From: Mesorhizobium comanense
Lineage (GTDB): Bacteria > Pseudomonadota > Alphaproteobacteria > Rhizobiales > Rhizobiaceae
Direction: 5' to 3'
Assembly (NCBI RefSeq): GCF_005503535.1
Contig: NZ_SCNN01000009.1
Location: 186,001-250,000, forward strand
Length of the DNA stretch: 64,000 bases
This document shows positions 19,540 through 29,137 of the stretch, piece after piece. The first letter of the stretch is position 1. Every line of letters begins with the position of its first letter. The notes under the pieces were generated by a model. That model was not told the DNA's origin, made no database searches, and saw only the letters and a list, made by a program, of their open reading frames with translations. The position numbers and the translations under genes were made by a program.

Positions 19540-19986
19540 ATGCTGATCGGTATCCCGGCGCTGCTCGGTCCTGAGCTTCTGGCGACCTTGCGCGCCATGG
19601 GCCATGGCGACGAGATCGCCCTGGTCGATGGAAACTATCCCGCGCAGGAGCAGGCAAGGCGCCTGGTCAGGGCTGACGGCCATGCTCTCATTCCGGTGCT
19701 CGACGCCATACTGAGCGTCCTGCCTGTCGATGACGTCGTGCCGGAGGCACTGTTTCGCGCCTCGGTGAAGGGAGATCCGTCGCTCGCCGACCCGGTCCAT
19801 CATGAGATCGAGGCGATCTGCGCCAAACGCGCGCCGGGTCGCAAGGTGGTTGCGCTGGCCGGCGCCGACTTCTATGCACGGGTCAAATCGGCGCATGCCA
19901 TCGTCGCGACGAGCGAGCCCAGGCTTTACGCCAACATCATCATCCGCAAGGGCGTGATTCATCCGCCGGAGACCAGGAAGCCATGA
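19540..19986 (+). CDS. RbsD/FucU-family sugar mutarotase
   Basis: A 148-residue member of the RbsD/FucU fold, which speeds interconversion of sugar anomers or of pyranose and furanose rings. It aligns by eye with Escherichia coli FucU: ELLATLRAMGHGDEIALVDG places His22 and Asp30 exactly as in FucU, and YANIIIRKGV near the C-terminus matches the Tyr/Asn pair of the active site. It has no signal peptide, so it is cytoplasmic. The start codon follows the frcR stop directly, and the stop overlaps the next gene as ATGA, so it is locked into one operon with the fructokinase. Its natural substrate is unknown; context suggests fructose, which enters mostly as pyranose while kinases use the furanose. 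Confidence 0.82.
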   Translation: MLIGIPALLGPELLATLRAMGHGDEIALVDGNYPAQEQARRLVRADGHALIPVLDAILSVLPVDDVVPEALFRASVKGDPSLADPVHHEIEAICAKRAPGRKVVALAGADFYARVKSAHAIVATSEPRLYANIIIRKGVIHPPETRKP

Positions 19987-20906
19987 TCCTCTGCTGCGGC
20001 GAAGCCCTTATCGACATGCTGCCGCGCACCACCAGCGAAGGTGAGCCGGCCTTCGCGCCCTATGTCGGCGGGGCCGTCTTCAACAGCGCGATAGCGCTCG
20101 GCCGGCTGGGCGCGCCGGCGGGTTTCTTTTCAGGCCTGTCGTCGGACCTGTTCGGCGGCCAGTTCCGGGACGCGTTGGGAGCAAGCAAGGTCAGTTCCAC
20201 CTACGCCCACACCTCGCCGCGGCCGACGACGCTGGCCTTCGTGAAGCTCACCAACGGCCAGGCGACCTACACATTCTACGACGAGAACACCGCGGGCCGC
20301 ATGCTCACCATCGAGGACCTGCCGCAACTCGGCAACGAAATCGGGGCGATGCTGTTTGGCGCCATCAGCCTGATTTCGGAGCCCGCCGGCAGTGCGTATG
20401 AAGAGTTCATGAGGCGCGAACACGCAGGCCGCGTCATGATGCTGGACCCCAACATCCGGCCGAACTTCATTCCGGACAAGGCAAAGCACCTCAGGCGCAT
20501 TCGCGCCATGATGGCGATGGCCGACATCGTGAAACTGTCCGACGAGGATCTCCACTGGTTCGGCGAAGCCGGTTCGCATGAGGATGTCGTGCGCAACTGG
20601 CTCGAACGCGGCCCCAGGCTGATCGTGGTCACCCATGGCAGCGAGGGCGCGGTTGGCTACACCAGGGATCAGACGGTCACCGTGATGCCGCAAAAAGTCG
20701 AAGTGGTCGATACGGTCGGCGCCGGCGACACGTTCAACGCCGGCATCCTGGCCTCCCTGCATGAGCAAGGGCTGCTGTCGAAGGCGGCGATCGCCACGCT
20801 ATCGGAGGATGCCATCCGCAAGGCCCTGACGCTCGGAGCCAAGGCGGCGGCAGTTACGGTATCGCGCGCAGGCGCTAATCCGCCCTGGCGCCACGAGATT
20901 GCCTGA
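19983..20906 (+). CDS. frcK: PfkB-family fructokinase FrcK
   Basis: A 307-residue ribokinase/PfkB-type sugar kinase. It shows the N-terminal GEALIDMLP block, the substrate loop YVGGAVFNSAIALGRLG (about 27-43), MMLDPNIRPNFI and the catalytic DTVGAGDTFNAG (243-254, base Asp249). These are typical of fructokinases that form fructose 6-phosphate from fructose taken up by FrcBCA. The ATG overlaps the mutarotase stop (ATGA). In Sinorhizobium frcK belongs with frcBCA; here it has moved to the divergent arm with the regulator. A 7-bp stem (GCTCAAC/GTTGAGC) follows the stop within a few bases but lacks a U-run. Confidence 0.9.
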   Translation: MILCCGEALIDMLPRTTSEGEPAFAPYVGGAVFNSAIALGRLGAPAGFFSGLSSDLFGGQFRDALGASKVSSTYAHTSPRPTTLAFVKLTNGQATYTFYDENTAGRMLTIEDLPQLGNEIGAMLFGAISLISEPAGSAYEEFMRREHAGRVMMLDPNIRPNFIPDKAKHLRRIRAMMAMADIVKLSDEDLHWFGEAGSHEDVVRNWLERGPRLIVVTHGSEGAVGYTRDQTVTVMPQKVEVVDTVGAGDTFNAGILASLHEQGLLSKAAIATLSEDAIRKALTLGAKAAAVTVSRAGANPPWRHEIA

Positions 20907-21166
20907 TCAACGCTCAACATAAGTTGAGCCAGCCGATCACTTTATGTTTCGCGGCACCGACGGTAGGGGTTATAAAGGCCTGAAAGCGCATGCCGAAGGC
21001 CGGATTTCAGGCATCTGGACGGTCTTTTCAGAGGAAAACCGGTAACAGACGGCGCCCCTTTCGCGAGTAGCGGCTTCAGCCGCCCGGCTTTCTCGGCAGG
21101 CGCAACTCTGATACCAGCGGGCGCTTATCTGGCTAAACCGCCTGGTTAAACCCGTTTGAGGCCGAC
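20907..21166. other. intergenic region downstream of frcK
   Basis: A 260-bp gap between same-strand genes. It holds the weak stem GCTCAAC/GTTGAGC at 20912-20929, a possible end of the frc transcript, and TATAAA at 20971, which has no matching -35 box. A small stem GCGGC/GCCGC lies near 21071. GAGG six bases before the ATG at 21167 is the ribosome binding site of the aminotransferase gene. I see no gene in it. Confidence 0.5.
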
Positions 21167-22309
21167 ATGCAGTTCATAGATCTTGGCGCGCAACGCGAAC
21201 GAATCCGCGACCGGTTGAAGGCCGCGATCGATCATGTCGTCGAGGACGGCCGTTACATCCTCGGCCCGCAGGTGGCCGAATTCGAGAAGAGGCTCGCCGC
21301 CTATATCGGCACCAAGCATGTCGTGGCTTGCGCAAACGGCACCGACGCGCTGCTGCTGCCGCTGTTTGCCTCCGGCATCGGCCCGGGCGACGCGGTCTTC
21401 GTGCCGAGCTTCACTTTCGCGGCCACGGCCGAGGTCGTGGCGCTGGCCAAGGCCGAGCCGGTCTTCGTCGATGTCGACGCCAAGACCTACAACATCGACA
21501 TCGCCAGCCTCGAGGCGGCGATTGCGATGATCAAGAAGGAGGGCCGGCTGAAGCCCAAGGCGATCATCCCGGTCGACCTGTTCGGCCTTGCCGCCGACTA
21601 TGATGCGATCATGGCCATCGCCAAGCGCGAAGGATTGCTGGTGATCGAAGACGCCGCCCAGTCGATGGGCGGCTCGCTCGACGGCAAGATGTGCGGCGCC
21701 TTCGGCCATGTCGGCTCGACCAGCTTCTACCCCGCCAAGCCGCTCGGCTGCTATGGCGATGGCGGCGCGATGTTCACCAATGATGACGAGATGGCCGACA
21801 AGCTGCGGTCCTTCGCCTTTCATGGCAAGGGCGAGACGCAGTACGACAACATCCGCGTCGGCATCAACTCGCGACTAGACACGCTGCAGGCGGCGATCCT
21901 GATCGAAAAGCTCGCCATTCTCGAGGACGAGATGGTGGCGCGCCAGGTGGTGGCAAACCGTTATTCAGAAGGCCTTGGCGACATCGTCACGGCCGCCCGC
22001 AATCTCGACGGCAGCCGTTCGGCATGGGCCCAGTACGCGATCGAAACGCCCAAGCGCGACGGTTTGAGGGCGCATCTGAGCGAAAAGGGCATTCCTTCGG
22101 TCATCTATTACGTGAAGCCGCTGCACGAACAGGTCGCCTACCGCGATTACCCACGCACACCGACTGGCCTGGCTGTGTCGGAAGATCTGCCGAAGCGGAT
22201 CCTGTGCCTGCCGATGCACCCCTATCTCAGCGAAGCCGATCAGGACCGGATCATCGAGACGATCCGCAACTATATCGGCTCGAACTCGGCCCAGGCAGCG
22301 GCCGAATAG
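21167..22309 (+). CDS. DegT/DnrJ/EryC1-family sugar aminotransferase (WbpE-like)
   Basis: A 380-residue PLP-dependent aminotransferase of the DegT/AHBA family, acting on keto-sugars bound to a nucleotide. FVPSFTFAATAEVVALAKAE, the cofactor aspartate region VIEDAAQSMGGS and the Schiff-base lysine Lys191 in SFYPAKPLGCYGDGGAM are all present, as is GINSRLDTLQAAIL. The SFYPAKPLGCYGDGGA block is of the WbpE/FdtB type, enzymes that put an amino group on C3 of a 3-keto sugar (for example UDP-GlcNAc(3NH2)A synthesis). The usual partner dehydrogenase and N-acetyltransferase are not in the window, so the exact sugar stays open. It stands alone on the plus strand and converges on a polymerase gene. GAGG precedes the ATG at 6 nt. 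Confidence 0.82.
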   Translation: MQFIDLGAQRERIRDRLKAAIDHVVEDGRYILGPQVAEFEKRLAAYIGTKHVVACANGTDALLLPLFASGIGPGDAVFVPSFTFAATAEVVALAKAEPVFVDVDAKTYNIDIASLEAAIAMIKKEGRLKPKAIIPVDLFGLAADYDAIMAIAKREGLLVIEDAAQSMGGSLDGKMCGAFGHVGSTSFYPAKPLGCYGDGGAMFTNDDEMADKLRSFAFHGKGETQYDNIRVGINSRLDTLQAAILIEKLAILEDEMVARQVVANRYSEGLGDIVTAARNLDGSRSAWAQYAIETPKRDGLRAHLSEKGIPSVIYYVKPLHEQVAYRDYPRTPTGLAVSEDLPKRILCLPMHPYLSEADQDRIIETIRNYIGSNSAQAAAE

Positions 22310-22383
22310 GCGCGCCCGATCAGTTCGTCTGAGAGTTTCTCCGTTCGGAATTGCTCGACGGCTCGGAGCGATTGTGCGGGCCG

Positions 22384-23640
22384 TCAACTCGGGATTGCCG
22401 CTGTTCGACCCGCGGTCACGCCCTGCATTGCCGGCCCGATAACGGCACGGCAATGCACCAAGCAGATGCCCGCCGTGAAGACCAGCGCCCCCAGGACCCA
22501 TGACAGCCAGATGCGATGGTCGACTGAAAGTTCGACGACAGCGATGATCAGGCAGTTGCTGGCGATGAAATGGCTGGCGCCGCTCAAGCCGCGAATCATT
22601 CTGATGGTCGCCGCCAGCAACGCTCCATAGACGATGATGCCCAAGGCTCCCAGCTCGTACCATAAATCGAATACGATATTGTGTGCGCTCGGCAGGTCGC
22701 CCTGCACATAATATGTAGGATTGACCACAACGCCGGCCGCGTCCCTCATCGTATCGGCGCCATGGCCAAGTATCGGCTTGTCCGCGATGTGGGGGGCGAT
22801 CATCTGCCAAAGATCGAGCCTAGCCGCGAAGGTTCCCGGATAGAAGGCCAGCCATCCCGTCGTCTTGAGGAAAGCGAACGCCGGCGCGGCGATGAAGGGG
22901 GCAATCAGGGCGAGGCACAAATAGATGGCGAAGAACCCTACCAAGGCGCGGTGGCGATGTTTCGTGGGAATGACGAACATGACGGCCACGACAACGATCG
23001 CCAGAACGACACCGGTCGATTGGCCGTAGACCAACGTCAGTACGGCAAAGAGAGCCGCAAGCCCCTTCCAGGCCAGTTGCGGCTGGGCAAGAAGTATGAC
23101 GGCAAAAAACGCCCCGTAGACGGTGATCTTGTGAAGGGTGAAGACATTTCCCACAAATCGTGGGTCTTCCGTGAAGAACGCAAAATACAATTCCCAACCC
23201 ATCACCGACACCAGGCCAATCACCACGCCAAACAATGAAACGCGCGCGAGCCGATCGCGTTGAGCGCAGGAAAGCGCGAGGATGCCCTGAAACAACAGGA
23301 TGGCGGCGAACGAATAGCCAAACACATCCTTCGCCGCCCCCAGGGAGCGGCTCGCATCGACCGACCACAGGGTGCTCGACAGGACAAAGCCCGACAGAAG
23401 CGCAAGCGTCACGGCGAGGCTTATCGTGGCCCTGGAAAGATGGACACCCTTGGTCAAAAGGCTAAGGGCGCCGATGAGGCCGGCAATGAGCGCCAGAACC
23501 GTCGGCGACATTTCGACAAAGGCAAAAAGCGCAGGAGCGACGGCGTAGAGGCCCATCAACATCCTGAAGACTATTTCATCGCGACTGCTGGTCCATAGCG
23601 GGAAGCCGCCGAAAATGACGGAATGACATTTCTGAAACAT
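22384..23640 (-). CDS. O-antigen ligase/polymerase-family membrane protein (Wzy/WaaL type)
   Basis: A 418-residue protein with about ten to twelve hydrophobic segments. The family signature lies in the second half: an extended periplasmic loop with RLDLWQMIAPHIADKPILGHGADTMRD followed by SAHNIVFDLWYELGALGI, which carries the conserved His of the Wzy_C domain. Proteins of this class either polymerise surface glycan repeat units or ligate glycan to lipid A or protein at the periplasmic face. It begins 60 bp after the stop of cysQ on the same strand, so it may belong to the cysD-cysNC-cysQ transcript, an unusual link between sulfate activation and glycan assembly. Polymerase versus ligase function cannot be told from sequence. 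Confidence 0.8.
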   Translation of the reverse strand: MFQKCHSVIFGGFPLWTSSRDEIVFRMLMGLYAVAPALFAFVEMSPTVLALIAGLIGALSLLTKGVHLSRATISLAVTLALLSGFVLSSTLWSVDASRSLGAAKDVFGYSFAAILLFQGILALSCAQRDRLARVSLFGVVIGLVSVMGWELYFAFFTEDPRFVGNVFTLHKITVYGAFFAVILLAQPQLAWKGLAALFAVLTLVYGQSTGVVLAIVVVAVMFVIPTKHRHRALVGFFAIYLCLALIAPFIAAPAFAFLKTTGWLAFYPGTFAARLDLWQMIAPHIADKPILGHGADTMRDAAGVVVNPTYYVQGDLPSAHNIVFDLWYELGALGIIVYGALLAATIRMIRGLSGASHFIASNCLIIAVVELSVDHRIWLSWVLGALVFTAGICLVHCRAVIGPAMQGVTAGRTAAIPS

Positions 23641-23700
23641 TGAACTCGCGACTCAAGGGGGCCCCGCCACAGCATAGTCCATTGGCTGGGGCTTTTCACC

Positions 23701-24534
23701 TCAACGGCGAGCCGCCTCCCCCGCAAGGCCCTTGCCCTCAGCGATAAAATGCGGATTGGCGAAATCCTCGTCATCGGCCTGGTTGCGCTTGCCGTAGACC
23801 AGGGGCCTGCCGTCCAGCGTGCGCGTCGTGCCGCCGGCCGCGCGCAGCACGGCGTCGCCCGCCGCCGTGTCCCATTCCATGGTACGGCCGAAGCGCGGAT
23901 AGACATCCGCCTCGGCGCTGGCCAGAAGACAGAACTTCAGCGACGATCCTACCGAGACGATCTCGGCCTCCCCGAGGTCGCGAATATAGGCCTCGGTCTC
24001 CGGCGTGTTGTGGGATCGGCTGGCGACCACGGCCAGCGGTACTGCCGCCGTTCGTACCGAAATAGGCTGGCGATCGACGATGGTGTAGTCGCCATCGATT
24101 TCGAGGGATTCCGCCCTGCCCGGCCGGCCGGAAAAGAACCGGCCGCTGCAGGGCGCGAAAACGACGCCGACTTCCGGCACTCCATGGCGGACAAGCGCGA
24201 TGTTGACGGTGAAATCGGTGCGGCGGTTGACGAATTCCTTGGTCCCGTCGAGCGGATCGATGAGGAAGAAGGCTTCGCCAAGATCTCCCGGCATGATACC
24301 GGCCGCCGCTTCTTCTTCCGCAACGCATGGAATGTCGGGAAATGCGGCGCGCAGGCCGGCCAGAATGATCTTCTCGCTCTCGCGATCCGCCTCGGTCACC
24401 GGCGAGGCGTCCGATTTGCGGTCAACCGCGCAGCCGGCGTGGAATACACGCATGACCTCGCGCCCCGCCGCCAAGGCCAGCCGCTCGAAGATTTCAAGCA
24501 TGGACCTGTCGTCAGATACCGCCGCCATTGTCAT
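23701..24534 (-). CDS. cysQ: 3'(2'),5'-bisphosphate nucleotidase CysQ
   Basis: A 277-residue inositol-monophosphatase-fold enzyme that removes the 3'-phosphate of PAP (and PAPS), the product of sulfotransferase and PAPS-reductase reactions. Metal-site motifs are clear: EEEAAAG, the [20 protein letters not shown] block and [15 protein letters not shown] near the C-terminus. The coding frame overlaps the end of cysNC; ATG starts at 24534 and 24528 or a GTG at 24555 are possible, all overlapping the upstream stop at 24512, so translation is probably coupled. Its location next to cysNC fits recycling of PAP made when PAPS is used. Confidence 0.92.
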   Translation of the reverse strand: MTMAAVSDDRSMLEIFERLALAAGREVMRVFHAGCAVDRKSDASPVTEADRESEKIILAGLRAAFPDIPCVAEEEAAAGIMPGDLGEAFFLIDPLDGTKEFVNRRTDFTVNIALVRHGVPEVGVVFAPCSGRFFSGRPGRAESLEIDGDYTIVDRQPISVRTAAVPLAVVASRSHNTPETEAYIRDLGEAEIVSVGSSLKFCLLASAEADVYPRFGRTMEWDTAAGDAVLRAAGGTTRTLDGRPLVYGKRNQADDEDFANPHFIAEGKGLAGEAARR

Positions 24535-26449
24535 ATTGGTCTTCGGCAATGTCACGCTCGTTCAGCCAGTGTTCCAGGGCGTCTACCATCTCTTCGGCCG
24601 ATCTGCCGAGGGTCTTCAGATGGATCTCGGGTTTTTCCGGCGCTTCGTAAGGGGAATCCACGCCAGTGAAGTTCTTGATCTCGCCATTCAGCGCACGGGC
24701 ATAGAGGCCCTTGGGGTCGCGCCTGGCGCATTCCTCGAAGGGTGTATCGACGAACACCTCGATGAACTCGCCATCGGCCATCAATTCCCTGGCCATGCGC
24801 CGCTCGGCACTGAACGGCGAAATGAAGGACACAATGACGATCAGCCCGGCATCAGCCATCAGCTTGGCCACTTCCGCAACGCGGCGGATGTTCTCGACGC
24901 GATCGGCATCCGTGAACCCGAGATCGCGGTTGAGGCCGTGACGGACATTGTCGCCGTCCAGGATATAGGTATGGCGGCCGGTGGCGAACAGCTTCTTCTC
25001 GAACAGGTTGGCGATCGTCGACTTGCCGGACCCCGAGAGCCCGGTGAACCAGAACACGGCGGGGCGCTGGTTCTTCATATCGGCGCGCACGCGCTTGCCG
25101 ACATCAAGCGATTGCCAATGGATGTTTTCGGCGCGCCGCAGCGAGTGCACGATCATGCCGGCGCCGACCGTGGCGTTGCTGATGCGGTCGATAAGGATGA
25201 AGGCGCCGGTGGCGCGGTTTTCGGCGAAGGGATCGAAAGCGATCGGTGCCCGCGTCGAGATGTTGCAGATGCCGACTTCGTTCATTTCCAGCGACTTGGC
25301 CGCCTCGTGCGCGAAATCGTTGACGTTGATGCGGTATTTCAGGTCGGTAACGGTGGCGCTGGTCTGGTCGGTCTCGGTGCGCAGGATATAGGAGCGGCCC
25401 GGTAGCAGGGCATGCTCGTCGAACCAGACGATGTTGGCAGCGAACTGGTCGGCAACCTGCGGCCGGGCGGCCGGCGAGACCAGCATGTTGCCCCTGGAAA
25501 CCTCGACCTCGTCGTCCAGAACCAGCGTGATCGCTTGGCCGGCCACCGCCTGTTTGAGATCGCCGCCATGGGCAACGATGCGTTTGACATGCGAGGATTT
25601 GCCGGACTTGGCGACGACAACCTCGTCTCCAGCCGAGACCGAGCCGGATGCGATCGTGCCGGCGAAGCCGCGAAAGTCGAGATTGGGACGATTGACGTAC
25701 TGCACCGGAAAACGGAACGGCAGCTCGACGGCTGTTTCATCGACCGAAACCGTTTCGAGATGCTCGATAAGGGTCGGTCCGGAATACCAATCGGTGTTTT
25801 GCGAGCGGCTGCTGACGTTGTCGCCGTAACGGGCCGACATCGGGATGGGCGCGACGGTGTGGAAGCCGAGATCGCGCGAGAACTGGCGGTAGTCCTCGAC
25901 AATCCGCTCGAAGACCGCCGGATCGAAATCGACCAGATCGATCTTGTTGACCGCGAGCACGATGTGACGGATGCCGAGCAGCGAGGCGATGATCGAATGG
26001 CGCCTGGTCTGTCGCAGCACGCCTTGCCGGGCGTCGACGAGCACGATCGCCAGATCGGCGGTCGAGGCGCCGGTCGCCATGTTGCGGGTATATTGTTCGT
26101 GGCCGGGCGTGTCGGCGACGATGAATTTGCGCTTCGGCGTGGCGAAGAAGCGATAGGCGACGTCGATGGTGATGCCCTGTTCGCGCTCGGCCTCCAGCCC
26201 GTCGACCAGCAGGGCGAAATCGATGTCGTCGCCGGTCGTGCCGTGCTTGCGGGAATCGCGTTCGAGCGCGGCGAGCTGGTCCTCGAAAATCTGCTTGGTA
26301 TCGGAAAGCAGACGTCCGATCAGTGTCGACTTGCCGTCATCGACCGAACCGCAGGTCAGGAACCGCAGCAGCGATTTCTTTTCCTGGGCGGCCAGATAGT
26401 CGCGGACACCGTCGGTGGGAGCGAGGCTCTTTGCCATGATGTGGCGCAT
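24512..26449 (-). CDS. cysNC: bifunctional sulfate adenylyltransferase subunit 1 / APS kinase (CysN-CysC fusion)
   Basis: A 645-residue fusion protein. The N-terminal 440 or so residues are the CysN GTPase: GSVDDGKST (34-42), [12 protein letters not shown] and NKIDLVD are the G1, G3 and G4 motifs. With CysD it drives ATP sulfurylase (ATP plus sulfate to APS). The C-terminal part from about residue 460 is CysC, APS kinase, with GLSGSGKST and [16 protein letters not shown], forming PAPS. This arrangement equals rhizobial NodQ. The gene starts 2 bp after cysD and overlaps cysQ. PAPS can go to sulfotransferases or to sulfite reduction; the nearby sulfotransferase-like gene at 35946-36590 and polymerase genes make the first use worth considering. 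Confidence 0.96.
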   Translation of the reverse strand: MRHIMAKSLAPTDGVRDYLAAQEKKSLLRFLTCGSVDDGKSTLIGRLLSDTKQIFEDQLAALERDSRKHGTTGDDIDFALLVDGLEAEREQGITIDVAYRFFATPKRKFIVADTPGHEQYTRNMATGASTADLAIVLVDARQGVLRQTRRHSIIASLLGIRHIVLAVNKIDLVDFDPAVFERIVEDYRQFSRDLGFHTVAPIPMSARYGDNVSSRSQNTDWYSGPTLIEHLETVSVDETAVELPFRFPVQYVNRPNLDFRGFAGTIASGSVSAGDEVVVAKSGKSSHVKRIVAHGGDLKQAVAGQAITLVLDDEVEVSRGNMLVSPAARPQVADQFAANIVWFDEHALLPGRSYILRTETDQTSATVTDLKYRINVNDFAHEAAKSLEMNEVGICNISTRAPIAFDPFAENRATGAFILIDRISNATVGAGMIVHSLRRAENIHWQSLDVGKRVRADMKNQRPAVFWFTGLSGSGKSTIANLFEKKLFATGRHTYILDGDNVRHGLNRDLGFTDADRVENIRRVAEVAKLMADAGLIVIVSFISPFSAERRMARELMADGEFIEVFVDTPFEECARRDPKGLYARALNGEIKNFTGVDSPYEAPEKPEIHLKTLGRSAEEMVDALEHWLNERDIAEDQYDNGGGI

Positions 26450-26451
26450 GG

Positions 26452-27357
26452 TCAGAAATACCCCTCGCGCTTCTTCTTTTCCATCGAGCCGGCTTCATCG
26501 CGGTCGATCAGGCGTCCCTGGCGCTCGGACGTGCGCGCGGTCAGCATCTCGCCGACAATGGCTTCGAGCGTGTCGGCATCCGATTCGATAGCGCCGGTCA
26601 GCGGGTAACAGCCAAGCGTGCGGAAGCGCACCAGCCGGTCCTCGACGACCTCGCCCGGGCGCAGCTTCATGCGGTCATCGTCCTTGAGGATCAGCATGCC
26701 ATCGCGCTCGACAACCGGCCGCTTCTTGGCGAAGTAGAGCGGCACGATCGGGATGTTCTCCTGCAGAATGTACTGCCAGATGTCGAGCTCGGTCCAGTTC
26801 GACAACGGGAAGACGCGGATCGATTCCCCTTGCGCGATGCGGGTGTTGAAAATCCTCCACATTTCGGGCCGCTGGTTCTTCGGGTCCCAGACATGTTGCG
26901 CATTGCGGAACGAGAAGATGCGTTCCTTGGCGCGCGACTTTTCCTCGTCGCGGCGGGCTCCACCGAAAGCGGCATCGAAGCCGTATTTATCGAGCGCCTG
27001 CCGCAGCGCCACCGTCTTCATCACATGGGTGTGAGTGTTCGAACCATGGTCGAACGGATTGATGTTGTCGCGCACACCGTCTTCGTTGACATGGACCAGC
27101 AGGTCGAAGCCGAGTTTCTGTGCCATCTGATCGCGAAAGGCGATCATCTCACGGAATTTCCACGTGGTATCGACATGAAGAAAGGGAAATGGCGGCTTGG
27201 CCGGGTAGAACGCCTTCATTGCCAGATGCATCAGAACGGATGAATCCTTGCCCACCGAATAGAGCATGACAGGCTTTGTGAAGGCCGCGGCGACCTCTCG
27301 GAATATGTGGATCGACTCGGCTTCGAGCCGCTGCAGATGCGTAAGCGCTGATATCAT
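26452..27357 (-). CDS. cysD: sulfate adenylyltransferase subunit 2
   Basis: A 301-residue PP-loop ATP pyrophosphatase that, with the CysN GTPase, makes adenosine 5'-phosphosulfate. The PP-loop [16 protein letters not shown], the [16 protein letters not shown] segment, [14 protein letters not shown] and the C-terminal KKKREGYF are diagnostic of CysD/NodP. It is the first gene of cysD-cysNC-cysQ. In the 5' region a TTGACG hexamer lies near 27400 on the minus strand, but no convincing -10 box follows. No cysH or siroheme genes accompany it. Confidence 0.97.
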   Translation of the reverse strand: MISALTHLQRLEAESIHIFREVAAAFTKPVMLYSVGKDSSVLMHLAMKAFYPAKPPFPFLHVDTTWKFREMIAFRDQMAQKLGFDLLVHVNEDGVRDNINPFDHGSNTHTHVMKTVALRQALDKYGFDAAFGGARRDEEKSRAKERIFSFRNAQHVWDPKNQRPEMWRIFNTRIAQGESIRVFPLSNWTELDIWQYILQENIPIVPLYFAKKRPVVERDGMLILKDDDRMKLRPGEVVEDRLVRFRTLGCYPLTGAIESDADTLEAIVGEMLTARTSERQGRLIDRDEAGSMEKKKREGYF

Positions 27358-27798
27358 GGACTGTGAGCGTTCTTTCGTGCCTTGCGACAGAGACCTTGCG
27401 TCAAATCATCGAGCTTTTGGCGCCCGGTTCGAGCTTCGTTTCTGGACAAAGTGGTTCGTGCGGGCGTTCTAGCAGATCGAAGCGCCTGAAAACAATGCAA
27501 GACGAGCCCGGCATTCGTTCGCTGGGGAATGAATTTTCCACACTTTCATGCGAACCCGGAAATTTCTGCCCGAGAGCTATCGAGCCGAAGAAATACAGGG
27601 AAAAAATTGCCTTGGAAGTGGTGCGCGGCGACCAAACCGCCCATGGCAACCGGTAGCAGGTGGCCGTTTTTCGTCCACAATCGGCCTTGGCATACTATCG
27701 AATGAAAAAATCAGCGGCTATACCAGCCCCCAGGTGGGCAAGGCGCATCATTTGGCTAGGGCTATTTCAAGGCGGGGTTCGATCTCGTTCGAGAAGAC
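27358..27798. other. divergent intergenic region cysD / polymerase gene
   Basis: A 441-bp region between divergent genes that should hold both promoters. It is less GC-rich than its neighbours and contains several short A or T runs. Short open frames in it (for example 27548-27808 plus strand) have no ribosome binding site or protein-like composition. TTGACG near 27400 (minus) and TACTAT near 27691 (plus) are the best single promoter hexamers, both unpaired. I found no hairpin or riboswitch-like structure. Confidence 0.4.
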
Positions 27799-29115
27799 GT
27801 GCCAGTGAAGCCTGGGAACAGCGAGCCTGAAATTTTGAGCCGGCTTTCATCCATAGGGCTGCCTCTCACGCCGTCGCGGATCAATGTCTACTTCTCCATT
27901 CTGTGTTTCTTTTCGCCTCCGGTCCTGGGATCGCTGGTCAGCTTTGTGTTCAATGGCGGGGGCCTGGCATCCGTCCTGCTGATTGCCTCCGGAAAAAGAC
28001 GTTTCAACGCCGACCCGTCAATGATGGCGCTCACGGTCGCGATCTATGCCTACTGCCTGGCCAACATCACGGCCTCCGTCGCAAACGACGCAATCGCCAG
28101 GGATGCACGGCACTTCATACCGCTCGTCCCCTTCCTGCTTTTTCCGGTTTCCTATTCCACCTGGAGCATCACGCGGAAAACGCCCCTCATGCGCATCGTC
28201 GTCATAAGCAGCATGGCGGCCTGTTTCGGCGCGCTGCTTTTGGCAATCGTCCAGCACTACTGGCTTGGTATCCGCGCGGAAGGCGGAGCAGGCAACGCAA
28301 TCGTGTTTGCCCAGGTGCTTTGCCTCGCCGTGATGGTCTGTGTGACGGCCGCGGTGTCGGGCATCGAGGACGGGTACCGGACCGCTTTCATCTGTGCCGC
28401 GCTTTGCGGGACAGTCGCCATCATCTATTCCGGCACGCGCATCATCTGGCTCGCATTGCCGATTGCGGTCATCGCTGTCCTGCTGATCAACCAACAGAGG
28501 CTGAGAGGAGGCAGCCTCCTTCGCATGGTTCTTTTGGTGGCAGCGATCGCGGTCGTAATTGCCGCATTCGGTTTCCAGATAATATCCGGGCGTCTCGGCT
28601 CCCTGCGCATGGACTGGATAGCGCTTGGGGCGCAGGGCGACTACGACACCTCGCTCGGAATGCGTATCGCCCTCTGGGACATAGGCCTCAAGGCGTTTCG
28701 GGAGATGCCATTATTTGGACATGGGGCTGATGCCACGCAGTTCCTGATAAGGCAGGGTTTTCACGATCAGTTCGGCATGGATGTGGGCTTCAATCATTTC
28801 CACAACGGCTTCCTGACGGCGCTGGTGCAGGCAGGAATCCTCGGCGCTGCGACGCTCGCGGCGATCTTTGTGGTTGCCGCCAGGAATGCTGCCCTCGCCC
28901 TGCGCAACAGCACCGATCCGGTCGAGCGGTTCGGCACCACCATGATCGTCATTGCTCTGATCACCTATCTGACGGCCGGAATGGCGGGCATCCTGATCGG
29001 CCATGACATTCTGGACTCGGTGCTGATGATCTTCCTGGTGTCGGGAACCTATCTGGCCTCGGGGCGTCAGGCTCCATTGGCGGAAGACCAGGCACTTCCG
29101 CCGCTCAGCGGCTAG
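27799..29115 (+). CDS. O-antigen ligase/polymerase-family membrane protein, second copy
   Basis: A 438-residue integral membrane protein with about ten hydrophobic segments. It carries the Wzy_C-type pattern of a periplasmic loop SLGMRIALWDIGLKAFREMP, LFGHGADATQF, and then FNHFHNGFLTALVQAGILGA with the conserved His. Its sequence is clearly different from the protein at 22384-23640, so the two are paralogues of the same superfamily rather than a recent duplication. The start is GTG at 27799 (GAGAAG just upstream); a GTG two codons later is also possible. The SDR gene follows after 22 bp, so both are likely cotranscribed. Function as repeat-unit polymerase or O-antigen ligase remains open. Confidence 0.8.
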   Translation: MPVKPGNSEPEILSRLSSIGLPLTPSRINVYFSILCFFSPPVLGSLVSFVFNGGGLASVLLIASGKRRFNADPSMMALTVAIYAYCLANITASVANDAIARDARHFIPLVPFLLFPVSYSTWSITRKTPLMRIVVISSMAACFGALLLAIVQHYWLGIRAEGGAGNAIVFAQVLCLAVMVCVTAAVSGIEDGYRTAFICAALCGTVAIIYSGTRIIWLALPIAVIAVLLINQQRLRGGSLLRMVLLVAAIAVVIAAFGFQIISGRLGSLRMDWIALGAQGDYDTSLGMRIALWDIGLKAFREMPLFGHGADATQFLIRQGFHDQFGMDVGFNHFHNGFLTALVQAGILGAATLAAIFVVAARNAALALRNSTDPVERFGTTMIVIALITYLTAGMAGILIGHDILDSVLMIFLVSGTYLASGRQAPLAEDQALPPLSG

Positions 29116-29137
29116 AGCCTTCGGCAATGGGGTCGCG

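Noticed and set aside
18262..19962. Minus-strand open frame of 566 codons across frcR and the mutarotase gene
   Set aside because: It covers two well supported plus-strand genes and their junction; composition is that of antisense GC-rich codons.
27548..27808. Short plus-strand open frame in the cysD upstream region
   Set aside because: No ribosome binding site, biased composition, and it runs into the start of the polymerase gene in another frame.
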